Origin: Otis tarda
Lineage: Eukaryota > Chordata > Aves > Otidiformes > Otididae
DNA length: 64,000 bases
Reading direction: 5' to 3'
Assembly: GCA_026413225.1 (NCBI GenBank)
Contig: CM048552.1
Span: 205,171,553-205,235,552, forward strand
Of this stretch, positions 10,841 through 23,600 are shown piece after piece. Made by a program: the position numbers and the translations under genes. The notes beneath the pieces were generated by a model. That model saw only the letters and a list, made by a program, of their open reading frames with translations, made no database searches and was not told where the DNA came from. Every line of letters begins with the position of its first letter. The stretch's first letter is position 1.

Positions 10841-13567
10841 TTTCTCTGAAGCTTTTTAAAATTATTGCTTCCAAAGATGTTTCCATACTTTTTTTTCTAA
10901 TTTACTGAAGCATGTATTTGTGGTTTAGTAACTTCTGCATGCTACAGGTATCTGTTGCACTTGTAAATGTTAACTTTGAATTTCTCATCCACTGCTTTGA
11001 GACAGGGTTATGAATAGTGGTACCTGTGTGAGAAAATCTGTCCAGCACCTCCATTGATACACACTGGGTTTTGGCCTGAAATTATTCTATGACTGCAGTG
11101 CATGGCACATTTTTAAAATTCCATGAATCACAATTTGGGAAATATGTTAGAAATATGTCTTTGGGAAATATGTTAGAAACCTCTGACACAACTATCACAG
11201 CCAGAAATGTCAGCACTTTAAACTTGCCTAGGTCTTTAGATTCTGTTCATGGAGGGTTTATTAAAGGGTTAATATATTATTAATCATTACAAATATATTA
11301 CAGTTGTAAATCAAGCACAGACACATCAAAAGTGTTTATAACTTCTGGTCATGGACAAGCTATTCAACTACTGGAGTCGGAAAAAAAATCTATATTAACT
11401 GAAATCACCATTTATTAGGACATTTATTACACATGCAGTAATGTTTAGAGCCCTCCTTTGCAGGCAGCTTTGATCCAAATTTAGTTTTTGAAGTCTGAAC
11501 TTTCTTGGTAACAACTTCTGTGAAACTTCTCACGAGGCAGCGTTCAGAGTCAGTACTAGAGCCCAGAACACGGCGTTCGTCAGGCAGCCGTGTTGGTCAT
11601 ACAGCCACGGAGTTCTCTGACAAACGCACAACGCTGTTGCCGGTGAGAGAAGATCAGAGCTAAAGGAAAGTTGGTGGCATGTTCCAAAGGGTAACAACTG
11701 GAAAAGGCATATTTTTCTCCTTTGCTCTATTGTCCAGATTAGCTTGTTATGTATAAATAATTATTTAATGCTGCTGGCTGTATGAAAGTGTTGCTCTGAA
11801 CTGAATATTTATTGCTTCTTGGTGAATATCAATCTATTGTTGTATGTTTCATTATGCATGAAGGCATTTAGCATTTTCATAGCTATCATTTGATTGTTAT
11901 TCAAAAGAATGAGATAATAAAACTTTCCTTTGTTACTTAGTATAGTCTGCTTTACACATAATTATCTCTCTTTACATAATACTGTCATCTTTAATTTAAT
12001 TATACCCTTCCATATCTTCATTTAGGTATCTATTTGATATTATTTGTAGCGTAACAGCCAGTGGCGCGGACAGATTTCAATTACTCTTAAACAGATTTGA
12101 AATTGTGACATGAATTGGAAAGCGACCTGCAAAGGCATTCACGTTAGATGGTATTTTTCTAATAGATAAAGAAATCTAATATTTAAACAAAAAACCCCAA
12201 ACAAAAAGCTTTTTTATATATTAAATGCTCGGGTCTTTTGAATCTTGCATGGTTCTTTGTGTTTTTGATGTTTGTGAAAATATATCAAGAGGTTTAAGAG
12301 TTTTTTCAAATTCAGCAGAGAAATAAAGAAGTTCAGGAACTGTGGAAGATTTTTCTGGATCAGTGGGTCCAGGTTCTCATGGTACAGAAAGCCATCACAC
12401 GTCATTCTTTTTGTTACTGGCAAAACTTAAAACTAGTTTTTCTTCCCTTCCCTTGTTAATCCTCTTTGAAGCTTTTTCCAAACTCAGTCAGAGCTTAAAT
12501 ATATTCTTCCAATCTGAAGACCAAAACTTATTCATAACCAGTTATAGCTACATGTTCTTTTTGTAGCTTAAATATTTCTTCTGCTTGCTGTTTATCTTCT
12601 AAGCCAGCTATGTCTTAGCTCTTGTTTTGTTAGACTAAGCAAGCCCAGCTCTGAGCTTTGCTCCCCAAACAGGTTTTCTCTTCCTCTGACTGAAATATTC
12701 ATCCCTCAAAGCACCTGCTTCTGTTGAATTTATCCTTCTTGGCCTGGGGTGCGCAGAGCTGCACTCAGGGTTTTGGATCAGAGCTCACTGCAGGCAGCAT
12801 TGCCACCTTCCTTTCCTTGCTGCCTGCTTCACGTAACGCTAAAGCTGAACAACGCTGGGAGAGCAAAACCTGCCAGGCTGAGTTTGCCCGTGACAAGGCA
12901 AAGGCAAGGACTCTTGATGGGAGTTTTTCATGAATCCAAACGAGATGGATGCAGGTTCATCCACTGGAGATAGGACTAATTCTGCCCAAAGAGTCTCCTT
13001 TCTAATGATAAGTCATCTTCTGGAGATAGATTTTTCCACCTTGTTTTCTGAAGTAAATAATGACAAGTTCCACAATTGGGACATTTTACCTGGGAAATGA
13101 GTTTCAGATCATAAGGAGCAGCTTATTTCGAGACCTGCAATGGGGAGAGGGCGTGCATTTCACTTACCTCTGCCTCTGGCTTCACAGAAGGTGTCCCAAG
13201 TATTCCCTGAGGAATGGCACAACCTTGCCCGCTGAGAAGCGTAAAGCTGAATGGGGGCGGGGAATGATGGCACTTCAGCACAACTTCTCAGCATCTTCTC
13301 TTATCTCCTTGTGCCACATGCAGAAATAAAGACTGCAGATATTTGTTGGTGAGTAAGCAGAGCTGCTCTTACAACTCATCGCAGACACCTCCACAAACCA
13401 TAATATACCCTGATGCTTACTGCTTCACACACTACCTAACATCCCTATAAATAGCATAAAAATTCATAACCTACCTCTGGTGTTCTGTGCAGTTCAGTCA
13501 CTTAATTAGGAAAGATTTGAAGGAACTGCTCCTGGGGAGTTAGAAGTACTACACAGTGTATGAAAAG
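10841..13567. other. Intergenic; 26-bp tandem duplication
   Basis: AT-rich single-copy DNA. Positions 11134-11153 and 11160-11179 are identical 20-mers (TTTGGGAAATATGTTAGAAA) from a 26-bp tandem duplication. No exon was recognised. The ORFs at 12724-13329 lack domains and splice context. Confidence 0.5.
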
Positions 13568-13973
13568 ATCATAGAGTCAAAGAACAGTTTGGGTTGGAAG
13601 GCACGTTTAAAGGAGCCTTTGCAAGGAGCAGGGACATCTCCAACCAGATCAGGTTGCTCAGAGCCCCATCCAACCTGGCCTTGAATGTTTCCAGGGGTGG
13701 GGCATCCACCACCTCTCTGAGCAACTTCTGCCAATGTTCCACCACCCTCAGTGTAAAAAATTTTTCGTTATATTCAGACTGAATCTACCTCCTTCTATGT
13801 GATCTGCTGGCCACACTTATGCAGTCCAGGATGCGGCTGGCTTTCTGGGCTGCAAGCACACACTGCTGGCTCATGTTGAGCTTCTCGTCCACCATCACTC
13901 CCAAGTCCTTCTCCTCAGGGTGGCTCTCGATCCATTCTCCGCGCAGCCTGTATTTGTGCTTGGGATTGCCAAG
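13568..13973 (-). mobile_element. CR1 LINE with internal deletion
   Basis: Minus-strand CR1. The left part (13568-13798) matches the CR1 3' end as in the copy at 27047. The sequence then jumps directly to the 'ctgctggccacactt' block of ORF2. Relative to the 27-kb copy, about 335 bases between these points are missing. The right part runs to the 'tgtatttgtgcttgggattg' block and stops near 13973. ORF2 is interrupted and non-functional. Confidence 0.88.
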
Positions 13974-16209
13974 ATGGGATCTTAATCTATCAGTCAGATG
14001 TGGGCTCTGAGCTTTGCTGCCAAAGCACCTCTGGAATAAAATGCAAATAGATTTTCTGCCTCGATTGTTCACTGTGACCCGTTAGTGAGTGGTAGAAAGA
14101 GCAACAGAAACACCTCTGCATGCAAATGCAGAGCACAGCAAAATCCAGCCTGTGTATCCCTGGCAGCTCAGGGAGCGACCGCTGCGATAGAACGGGGCAA
14201 ATGGAGGGTTGTTCTGAATAATGGTAGCTGCTCGTTCTTATCCCAGGGCTTTGTTAGGCTGTTTTCTCAGAGATGGGCAGGGTCTAGGCCTCATCGTCTT
14301 ACAAAATCACATATTACTAATCTTACAAAACATTATACATGACAATCAGCCATTCAGATCCACCCAGCAAGGCAAGACCTATATTTTTAAGTCTTTCTTT
14401 GCCAAGTATGTAATTTTCTTGTCAGACTAAAGTCTTTTTCATACACATACACACATACGTAGAAATCTCTTGCTGTAGACTTTTTTTTTTCTGGAAAGAA
14501 TTAGTTTTTCTTTCTTTTTAGGAATAGCCTAAGTAGCCTAAACATTTACTTTATCACTTACTTACTGCCATGTGGGAGGCATTAATTATCTACCAATTCC
14601 AGCTTATAGGGGTCAAAAGATTTTGAAGGTGCTTTCTAGTGGCAGAGATATGAGAAATACCTGAGTTACAGCTAGTTTTGGAGACTAAATTTATTTTATT
14701 CAGCTATTACAGGGCTTTTATGCCAAACACTTTGAATAATTTCTGGGTAGATTAAATAACAAAGCCCCAGGTAAAGAAAATAGAGACTCTCTTCTGCTCA
14801 TGCAAAGTCCTGCACAGAGTAACAGTAATTACAGAAATTATTCTGGTCAGAGAAAAAAATACTGCAAAGAATCTCTTTATTAGGCTCATTTCCTATGGAA
14901 ATTAATTTCTCATCTCCATTCCTTCAACTGAGGATGCTTTATCTTTCATTCACACTTTCATTGATCTTTAAAAAGAAAGAAAGAAACAAACCCTTGTTCT
15001 TTCAACTTTCAAAACCAAAATATATTAGACATTTTCATAGTCTGGATACTATTTTCCTTCTCCTCCTCTTCTGGCATTAAATGTAATAGAATGAACAATC
15101 TTCACAGTTTTCAGGGTTTTTTTTTTTGACTTTTTAAAATGAGAAAAAACAAAAGAGCTTGGCAAGAGGGAAACGAAACTCTTCCAAGTACAGAGAAGAT
15201 AAAGTTACAGAAAAGAAAAAGAAAAAAAAAGCAGAAAAAAAATATAAAAACTTCCTGGGCAGCTTTATTGCAGTGAACCTTTTGGCTGACAAACCAAAAA
15301 TCTCTCTCCCCACCGTCCCTTGCGTAAAAAAAAAACTGGAGAAGAGAGAATGGCAGGAAAAAAAAAATTCAAACTGATGATGAATTAAACAAATACATGT
15401 TTGGAAACCAAGCATTAAATATAAATAATGTATTTCCAAGAATATCTAGATCTCACGTGCCATTGTAAGTCAGAAGTTGTTTAACTTAAGTCATTTACAC
15501 TGTCACAGGGTTTTTGTGGTACAGTTAAACTTGGCTTCCTTCATAGATACTTGTCCTATCCTCTTTATCTGGCTTTTCTGTTAGGAACTAAACTTTTTTT
15601 AGTTTGCTAGATAGATGTAAAAGCTGAAAGTCTCACTGTGCATCTTTCAGTCTGCCTGATCCAAGTTCTAGGCTTTTTTTTTTTTTCATGCAGGAGTGAT
15701 ATAATGTGTCTCCAATCAACGTGCAACCAACACGGCTGAGGAGGAATCTCTGTCCTACTTTTAGTTGGAGAACAAGGATCCCTCTGCCGGTCTCTGCCGC
15801 TTTCAAAGCTGGAATATCCTTCCGACCTCCAGCTGCACTTGTGCAGAGCAAGAGAGCCATAGGATAAGATCGTTTACTGCTAGAACAGAGGACCCACACA
15901 TCTCTAAAGATGCTCTGACAAAATTATTCTCAGGTCGTTCCAATCATCTGTATTTTTAGATCATTATTAGCTTTTAAGACATAATTGGTGCTGAATGTGT
16001 CCATCATGTTACCTGTTATACCATCTGGCTGACAATTTTAAAGTAATATAATGAGGTATGAAAGCCTAAAATTAAAGAATACTTAATGGTCCTTACTGTA
16101 TTGATCTAAAAATAAGAAATTACACGGAAGAAATAGCTCCAGCTGGGATAGCTCAAACAAGACCTGTACCATCCACCATGGATGTGTCTAACAAATTGCT
16201 GTGCTTTTA
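13974..16209. other. Intergenic, nothing recognised
   Basis: AT-rich, with several homopolymer runs (T run at about 15117-15128, A runs at 15220-15240 and 15326-15370). No supported gene. The Lys-rich and Phe-rich ORFs at 15134-15439 come from the A/T runs. Confidence 0.55.
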
Positions 16210-16310
16210 CAAATGGACCAAAGCAGCAGCTGGTGTAAATTAGTACAGGGCCAGTTACTTCAGTAGAATGAATGTAGCTTTGGCACAGAATCCGACCCTT
16301 TAAACTCCAC
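16210..16310 (+). repeat. Possible ancient amniote repeat remnant
   Basis: Contains 'agctggtgtaaattagtaca', then 'acttcagtagaatgaatgta' and 'gcacagaatccgaccctt'. This is the order of a very old dispersed amniote sequence ('ctggtgtaaat...gacttcagtgg...gatctggccc' type). A similar short motif, 'ggggtcagatcctcag', occurs at about 23680-23695. Assignment is by eye and tentative. Confidence 0.35.
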
Positions 16311-16668
16311 CAAAAGCAAGATGAGAGGTGATTGCTACCAGCCTTTCTACTGAAACTTTTATTCATGAATGATACATTAAATCAGTGAAAATAAAGGGTG
16401 CTACTACAAATGTTTTATTTATGTTATGTAGCACTACTTCTGGGCTTACAGCCCAGTAAGGCTGTCGCTTTCCAAATGTAACTAAAACAATTCTCTCTGC
16501 TCCAGAGAGCTTCACCGTCTAAACAAGGGGTAAGTTTGAAATAAAAGTATTTAAACTACAGAACTCCAAAACTGAAGATGCAATCTTAACTTAGCAGTTT
16601 TATCATGTTTTATGATCCAGTTGTTCTAGATCTTGCTCCTGCCGGTTTTCTCCAAGTTTTGGTACCAA

Positions 16669-17112
16669 CTAGAGAGTACACCTCAAATGTGCCCTCAGGC
16701 TGTGAAGAAGGCTGAAGTCCTGGGACCATCCAGACTGCATGGTGAGGTCACGTTTACATGACCAAATGAGTGTGATCCTTGACCCCTGGGCCAAGTCCAC
16801 ATGGCTGAAGGCAAGTCGCCCATCTCCACACACACTGCCTTGCACTTCCCGGGCATGGGTCTCCCTGGGTGCCGTTTGGTGCCCCTGTAGCCCTTCAACA
16901 AGGTTACTCTTCTGTGTATTCACATTTTGGGGTGTCTGTAACATTGTAAGAGCTGTTTCTGAGCCTACTGGTGTGTTGTCTTCATAACACAAAACTGCAG
17001 GTACATGTTGCCAGGCCCAACATGTGGCATGAGGGCCCTTGGGAGGTGTTTGGTCTTTCTGCCACAGCACTGGAGGACCGCGGCAAAACCTGAGTCCAGG
17101 GTCTCCACCCAT
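16669..17112 (-). other. Unassigned GC-rich block with 147-codon ORF
   Basis: A moderately GC-rich block of about 570 bases (16660-17235) within AT-rich surroundings, with one 147-codon ORF on the minus strand. The translation has no recognisable domain, signal peptide or membrane segment, and overlapping ORFs exist on both strands. It may be part of an unrecognised repeat or a decayed processed copy. I do not call a gene. Confidence 0.3.
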
Positions 17113-17235
17113 ACGGTGTTTTGGGAGCTGTCCTAGGAGTGAGGTCTTCCTAGATCACACTTGGGTATTGCCTTGCAGAGAGCTGTCTGGGAGTTTTCCA
17201 AATGTTTTTGGCAGACCAGAACTGGCTCCATAATC

Positions 17236-18689
17236 AGAACCATGTCTTTGAAAGCTTCAAGCTCCAGGAAAAACATGAAAAGAAGGTTTCAAAAAAACCT
17301 CAGCACTTGAAATGCACCCAAAAATAACTCACCGTTTATTTTGAGCCTAAATAGAAGATAAGTTATTTTGAAAGTCTGATCCTGTGTAAGGCGACATACA
17401 AGTACAAAGGTTTGGAAACAGCGGCTGGGGATATGTACCCAGCATGATCACTCTGACATCGAGATACATGCTTTATGGGAACTCTAAACCTCCATTCCTC
17501 AAACCATGCTGATATCTATTTATTTCCTCTAGCTTTTGTTATTCCAGACACTGGTTACTGAAAACCAGAAAATGGTTATTGATCCTGTGAGAGTCAATTC
17601 CATCATATTCTAACGGGAACTGATTTTTAGATTGCTGTTAATTATACTAACTAATTGGGTGACTTCAGTTAAGATTTAAATTGATATTTATAATTGTATT
17701 TGTTCCAGCCTTCAAATGAAGTTTCTTCAACAGTTTTGTTAGGACAATAAATGATGGAAAGACAGCTATGATAATTAAAAAGACACAGAGGACTCTCATC
17801 ATTATTATTCTTAGTACTAACTTGACAACACATTTTCATCTGGAAATATTGCTGCAATCTTTGTTGCATTTATCTTCTACTAATTACTTAGTCCAGCAAG
17901 TTTTGCCTAGTTCAGGCAAATTTACACAGAAAAATATTGCTTCATCTGTTTCCTTTCATATTGCCAATTCCACAGTTAATCAGATGGGCAATGCCTTTCA
18001 CCGCAAATGTGCAGGATAACCCTGTTTCAGAACCAATATTAGAAGATTTTTAACAGAAAAGGAAACATAAAAATCAGACTATTTGCCAGGGTGTCGTAGT
18101 TTAGACTCTTTATTAGGAGAATAAACAGGCTAACAATTTTAAAGAAAAAGATATAAAGAATAAAATCCTGCCACTATACTGAAGTACTTCAATTTTTAAA
18201 ACTCTGATGGATAGTGTCACACCTTAGCTTAGGAATGCTCTTTGTTGTCTGCCTAGGCCAAATACTTCAAGACTTCATATAACTTGCCAAAATCCAGTCG
18301 CTGAGTGAGGAATGTCCCCTTGTTAGGCACTGTCAAATTATTGATGTCTGCTTGTGCCTGTTGGCTCCTGGATGACGTCCTGCTGAAGCAGCAGCAGTAG
18401 ACTCATCTGGCCTAGCCCAAGTTAAAAAATTAAACAATAGCAAAATTTCCTTTGCTTTTTGTGCTATGCAGAGTTTCACTACTGCATAACCTATAACCAT
18501 TCCAGCTTCAAACAGGCCTAACTTGTTCAGAAGCCTAAATCTCAAAACATATTTTAAAGGATTCTTACATGCCTGAAAACACAAATAACTATTTGGATTT
18601 TCAGCTGCCCTTAGATGTGTCAGACCTCTTTATTGCCATGATAGTTGCAAACAGCAAGATAAGATATCTAGATATAGAGTATATATTAT
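17236..18689. other. Intergenic, nothing recognised
   Basis: AT-rich single-copy sequence without supported exons or young repeats. Confidence 0.5.
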
Positions 18690-18775
18690 GTGCTATATAG
18701 TATATATTATATATAATATAGTATACAGCACATATATAGTATGTACTATATACATAAAAATACATACTATATATG
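18690..18775. repeat. AT-rich double hairpin
   Basis: Two adjacent inverted repeats. The first, 18690-18731, is imperfect, begins GTGCT and ends AGCAC, and has an AT-rich stem. The second is perfect: CATATATAGTATGTA at 18731-18745 and its exact reverse complement at 18761-18775, separated by 15 bases. The whole block is an expanded and degenerate TA-rich microsatellite that could extrude cruciforms. Confidence 0.8.
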
Positions 18776-18839
18776 CATTTGTATAAAAAATAAGGGAATG
18801 GTTGCTAGGATAAGAAGCAAAAAGCTTGCATTTGAGCAT

Positions 18840-18995
18840 GGAAGATTCAGACTGCAGATAAAAAGAGACATTCTAGTGGTCAGGATGGTGAAGCACTGGA
18901 ATATGCTGGGCTGGCAAACTGCTTTCCTTCAAAGTCCGTAGGAACAAGTTGGCAGAATCTCAGGACCATCTTCAAATTGGATGGTTCTGTGTTAT
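18840..18995 (+). mobile_element. Old CR1-like LINE 3' fragment
   Basis: The segment includes 'tggtgaagcactggaatatg' followed by 'ctggg...' and later 'ggaccatcttcaaattgg'. This matches the order of the degenerate CR1 ORF2 C-terminus and 3' UTR ('gtggtggaacactgg...' then 'ttggatgg...'). It is heavily diverged compared with the CR1 copies at 8, 25, 27 and 47 kb. Confidence 0.5.
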
Positions 18996-19539
18996 TATAA
19001 ATGGATGCTTTTGCTTTTATGATGCTAAATTACATGTAAATAATTTTCAATGAATTTACTGGAAAATATACTTCTAAATCAGAAGTGTATTGAAGTAGAA
19101 AATTTGCCAAAAATATTCAGATAAGCAAAAACAATGCCTGAAACAACCCAGCACTCTCTGATTCAAAGTTAAGTTTGCTGTGCTCTGAGAATTTTTGAAG
19201 ACCTGATAAGAACAGTCTATTAGTGTTTATTACCGAGGGAATATGTTATTTATGCCCTTTGTTGTTATAGATGGATTTTCAACCTAATATGGTGAATAAT
19301 GGCACAAATACTATTTTAGGAATATTAGGTATTTTTGTTTATTTTTGACATATGTATGGCACGCTTAACCTTAGGTAAAGCTGGACTATTCTTAGATTTG
19401 TTCAAACAAATTCTATTTTTGTCTTTCTAGCAAGCCTAACGCTGACCAGGATAGCCATATTGGTGCTTTTCCTCAGTGTAATCCATCCTTTGCTCATGAT
19501 GATCTCTTTCATCTCTTTCTAGCTCATTACATAAATTTG

Positions 19540-20660
19540 GGGATTATTTATCTCCTTGCAGAAATGTTTGCAGTGCTATTTTGAAGTCTCTGGCACCATG
19601 ATGATGATGAAGAGAGGACTGTGAGCCAGCAGTGAGTGAAAGGGGCTGTGGGAAGCAATACTACCATGAGTGGGGTGGTTGAACAACTCCCTGACATGTC
19701 CCAGCTACAGGTAGGCAGGCTAACATGACTGCCAGCAATCATCTATGGTGTAGGAGGCTACACGGTAAAAGAAGCTGTGATGTTCAAAGGATCTGAACAA
19801 AAGAACTATGTCAACATTGACAAGTGAAGGAATTTCTACTGATAGGACTTTGGTTCTCCTATGAGAAGCTGAACTGCCTTAATGGAGAGGTGGGGAACTG
19901 ATCACAGTTTTGACTATGATCCCTCCTGGTTTCCTCATCCATCTCCTCAGGCCACAGGTGTTACAAACTTGGGGGGCAGAATGACATGGACATCCAGAAC
20001 CTGTGTTAGGGCTCCTGATCTTCCTTTCCTTCACCTGCATAGGAGCAGCATGGGAGGAAGACAATGCCCTCACAGACTTCCACCAGACCCACAGCCAACA
20101 CAACACCAGCTGGTGCCGTTACGCAGGAGCAGGCAGAAGCAGTAGGATAAGTCATCAATGTCCCTGGTCACTCCCTTGTCCTTGGGTGCCTCTCTGGTGT
20201 TACGGGGTTCCCAGGTCCTCTAGGCTAAAGCCAGGGACTAGACATGGCCAGCAGGTGCACAGAGGGGTTGACAGCTTTTTGACCCCAGGAGTGTTGGGGG
20301 CACCAGACTGGCCTCTCCAGCCTCTGCTGCTGACCGTCCTGCCTCTCCTTACAGCCTCCAGCACACAGTCAGAGATGACCATGTCCAGCACCATGCACCA
20401 GGCAGCCTCATCCTTCAGCTCCTGCCTCCTGGGAGCAGCAGCCAGTTGGGCTCGATTGAAGTCCAGGCTGCTCCTGCCTCCTGAGAAATGAAGAGCCAGT
20501 GCTGCCCCACCTCAGCCAGGTGGGACAGGGCTTGCAGCAGCCCCAGGGATGGGACTGGTACCCAGCCCCTGCAAGAGGAGTCCCACAGGGACTGTCACGC
20601 TCAAGAGGGATGCTGCCTCTCCACCACAGGGAACCACGCTCTGTCTTGCTTTCAATACAG
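19540..20660. other. Unassigned GC-richer block, possible decayed copy
   Basis: About 1.1 kb of GC-richer, CpG-poor sequence, flanked by AT-rich DNA. ORFs of 60-162 codons lie on both strands, the longest being 162 codons on the + strand at 20003-20491. None shows a domain I recognise. A GAT/CAT trinucleotide run lies near 19598-19612. It could be a decayed processed pseudogene or an old DNA-transposon body, but I cannot assign either. No splice-bounded exon chain is visible. Confidence 0.3.
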
Positions 20661-23600
20661 AGAATTGTGTTCCAGTATCGTGGTGACAGCAAGGGAATTT
20701 AAATTACAAGGGAGGTACAAAGATGAAAGTCGACTTTGACCTACAGTTAGAAATGGCAGCATACTGGGTACACACTGAAGTCCTTCATTCCCTGGGTGGC
20801 CCAGGAGCATCCCAGCTGATCTCTGCATTGATGAGCATTTTTCTCTTTTTCCTTGCACGTTGCTGTCCCTTCTCTGTCGGCTCCAGTTTTTTTTTGACAG
20901 CTGCAAGCCCAAACAGGGCTGTTAAAGAGCCTTTGGTATCTCAGCTGGCTCGTTCAGAACTGGTTCAGGTACCTCTTGTGACACTGAATTATGTTTTTGA
21001 GACTGAACCAGTAGACTCCAAAGGAAGGACTTAAGCAACTTCACCTGGTTGACAGTATTATTTCAGTTACTGTAACTAAAAGGTTACCCTATTAGAACTG
21101 TCTTGTACTCTCCTAAAGTGAGGACAAAGAAAGAGAAAAAAAGAATGTTTAAGGATAAGAAAGCAGCTCTGGAAGGGAGGGAGCAGCTATTCTTTTTGCT
21201 ATTCCAAACACTTCTCAGACTTCATTGAACTTCTGCTGCAAAACTCTTGAAATGGAAGATCTGGCCAGCAGGATTCTTTGTTTGCTCAGAAAGGAGCAGT
21301 ACAACCCACCACATGTCTCTGTCTCAGAGGGCTACCTGTTCCTTGGCAGGCAATCAAACCATCGGCTTGGGTGGGCTACTTGGACTACTGTCAGGTGGAT
21401 AACAAAGGAGTAGGAAGGATGAGGATGGATGATTCTCATGTGCATGTGCATATATGATGTACAATGAAGTCCCTCCCTTGTCCTCTGTAGAAGACAAAAG
21501 TCGGTCACACACATTCCCTGCCTGGTTACCTTCACTTTGATCCTAACACGATGCTTTACTCCGCAAGGCTGTGGGCCATGTGGTATGTTCTGCCAAGGAG
21601 AACGTGCTAACCCTACAGATTAACTCCAGGAGGTCTCCAGCAGCCCTCCTCTGACAAATGCAGAATTCACCATTGGCACTTCGGCTCTCGTCTCCGCTTT
21701 GGCTCTACCAGCTCACACCGTATGAAGGGAGCTATGCCTTCTGGGCATCAGACTTCTCAGCTGTGTTAATTAAACCCTACGGGCTAGCCTATGTCAATAT
21801 AATTTATTTATATCCCATTCTAAATATGGTCAATAAATAGTTGTCAGGAAAAGATTTTTTTTTTTTCTGAAGGAGATCAATTAGAGAAATAATTTGAGCA
21901 TTGCCCCCAAGAATAGCTGGGAAGAAGATGCCATTGCCATTATTGGCAGCTTTCCACCATTCATCTGTATTAGCCATGTGCTGGCTTTTGTCAATAAGAT
22001 TTTATTTTTGTCCAGCTTTTCCTTATAAATATCAGAATTCTTTCCAGCCTGTTAGGCTACTATGAGATATACTTAGAAACACAATTAGTGATCCTAACGC
22101 TCTATTCCTCTGTCCCCAGGGGACGTACATTGAATTTTTTTTTTGGGTTTAGGCCCGTGCAGCAAAATAATATGGCTTATCACATGAGGGAAAACCTTTT
22201 GTGCAAATAAACATAAATTAAAATATAGTCAGTGAAAACTGCATTCCTCCTGGGCATAGAGAGATGAAAGATTTTGTGGCCAGCAGTGTAATAAATGCAT
22301 TGCTTTCCAGAAATGAGGCAAGAACCAAAAAGAATTAAAAATCACAAGCTATACGAGTACTTGCTTCTCATTCCATGTTAGTCTGGAAGATGGTATTTTT
22401 AAAATAATTTCTGTCCAAATAACCTCCTACATAACTTTTAAGGAATATTTGGACTACTTCTAACTTATAAGGAGTTTTCAAACATAATATTGAGGACCAA
22501 ATAGCACAGCATGCCACAGCCTGACTCCTCTGTCATCAGTACCCTGTGACTTGTCCCGTGCCCGCTTCAACTCCAGGCTAAGTCACAGTACAGAGACAAG
22601 GGCCTCAGTTATCGTGACCTATCTACTGCAGATCTTCTGTTGGTGGAAGACCAGTTCACTGAGCATTACATAACATAATCTGTCACAAACCCAGGATTTA
22701 TTTGTTCCATTTAATTTGGAATGAAGGTTCCCACTGCTGACAGCAGAACTGGACATTTTATCTTCCATCTCTAGGAAGTGTGTGATAGACCCACCAGGGA
22801 AATATTTCTCTAGAAGGACTTTCCTACCTCAGATTTACCATGCTTACAGTTCCTGAAGAAGTTCTTCATAGTAGGCTGGAAAGGCAGAAGAAGCTCCATT
22901 CTGGGATAAGTAGGATGAGCTCTATGCAGAAAGGCAGCATGGGAGCTACCTCTTCCATCACAGTGGAGAGATACTGGAAACATCTGTGATGGCCTTGGAT
23001 TGGAGAGATCCAAGATGGAACCAGGTGCACACACACACAAGTGCAAACATGTATATATGTACCATACAAAACATCTCATGGAACGAAGTTAGGATAAACT
23101 GAACTTTTGTTTAAAGGTTATATGGGAGACAGGTACTACACGAATGCTCACTGAAGAGATGAATTAGCATTTCTTGCTAGCTGTAAACACTAGATTGCTA
23201 GTTTTGGTGTTCCAAATACAAGCCACTCAGAAGCACTTGCAGGCAGAATTTGAGGAGAGGGAGTAATTTGTATAAATTCTTCCTCAGTGCACCTGTGCAT
23301 GTGAAAGGCACGCATAGGGACAGGAACATGACTATGAGTATGCGAGAAAGAAATGTGCAAAATTACTGGAATTAAAACAGAATAAAACATCCCTGGAAAT
23401 CTGTTAGGAAAAATAATTGCCACACTGCATGCTAAATGCACTGTCTTCACATTTGTGGAAGAGACGTTTTGAATTAAAATTAGATTATTTAACATTTTTT
23501 TGTTTGCTTTTTTTAAAAATATTTTTTCTTAATGGAAAAAAGACTTTTTTTTTCAGCACACTAAGTTTGGAATTGAAGAGGTGTTGCTGTATTACTCTGG

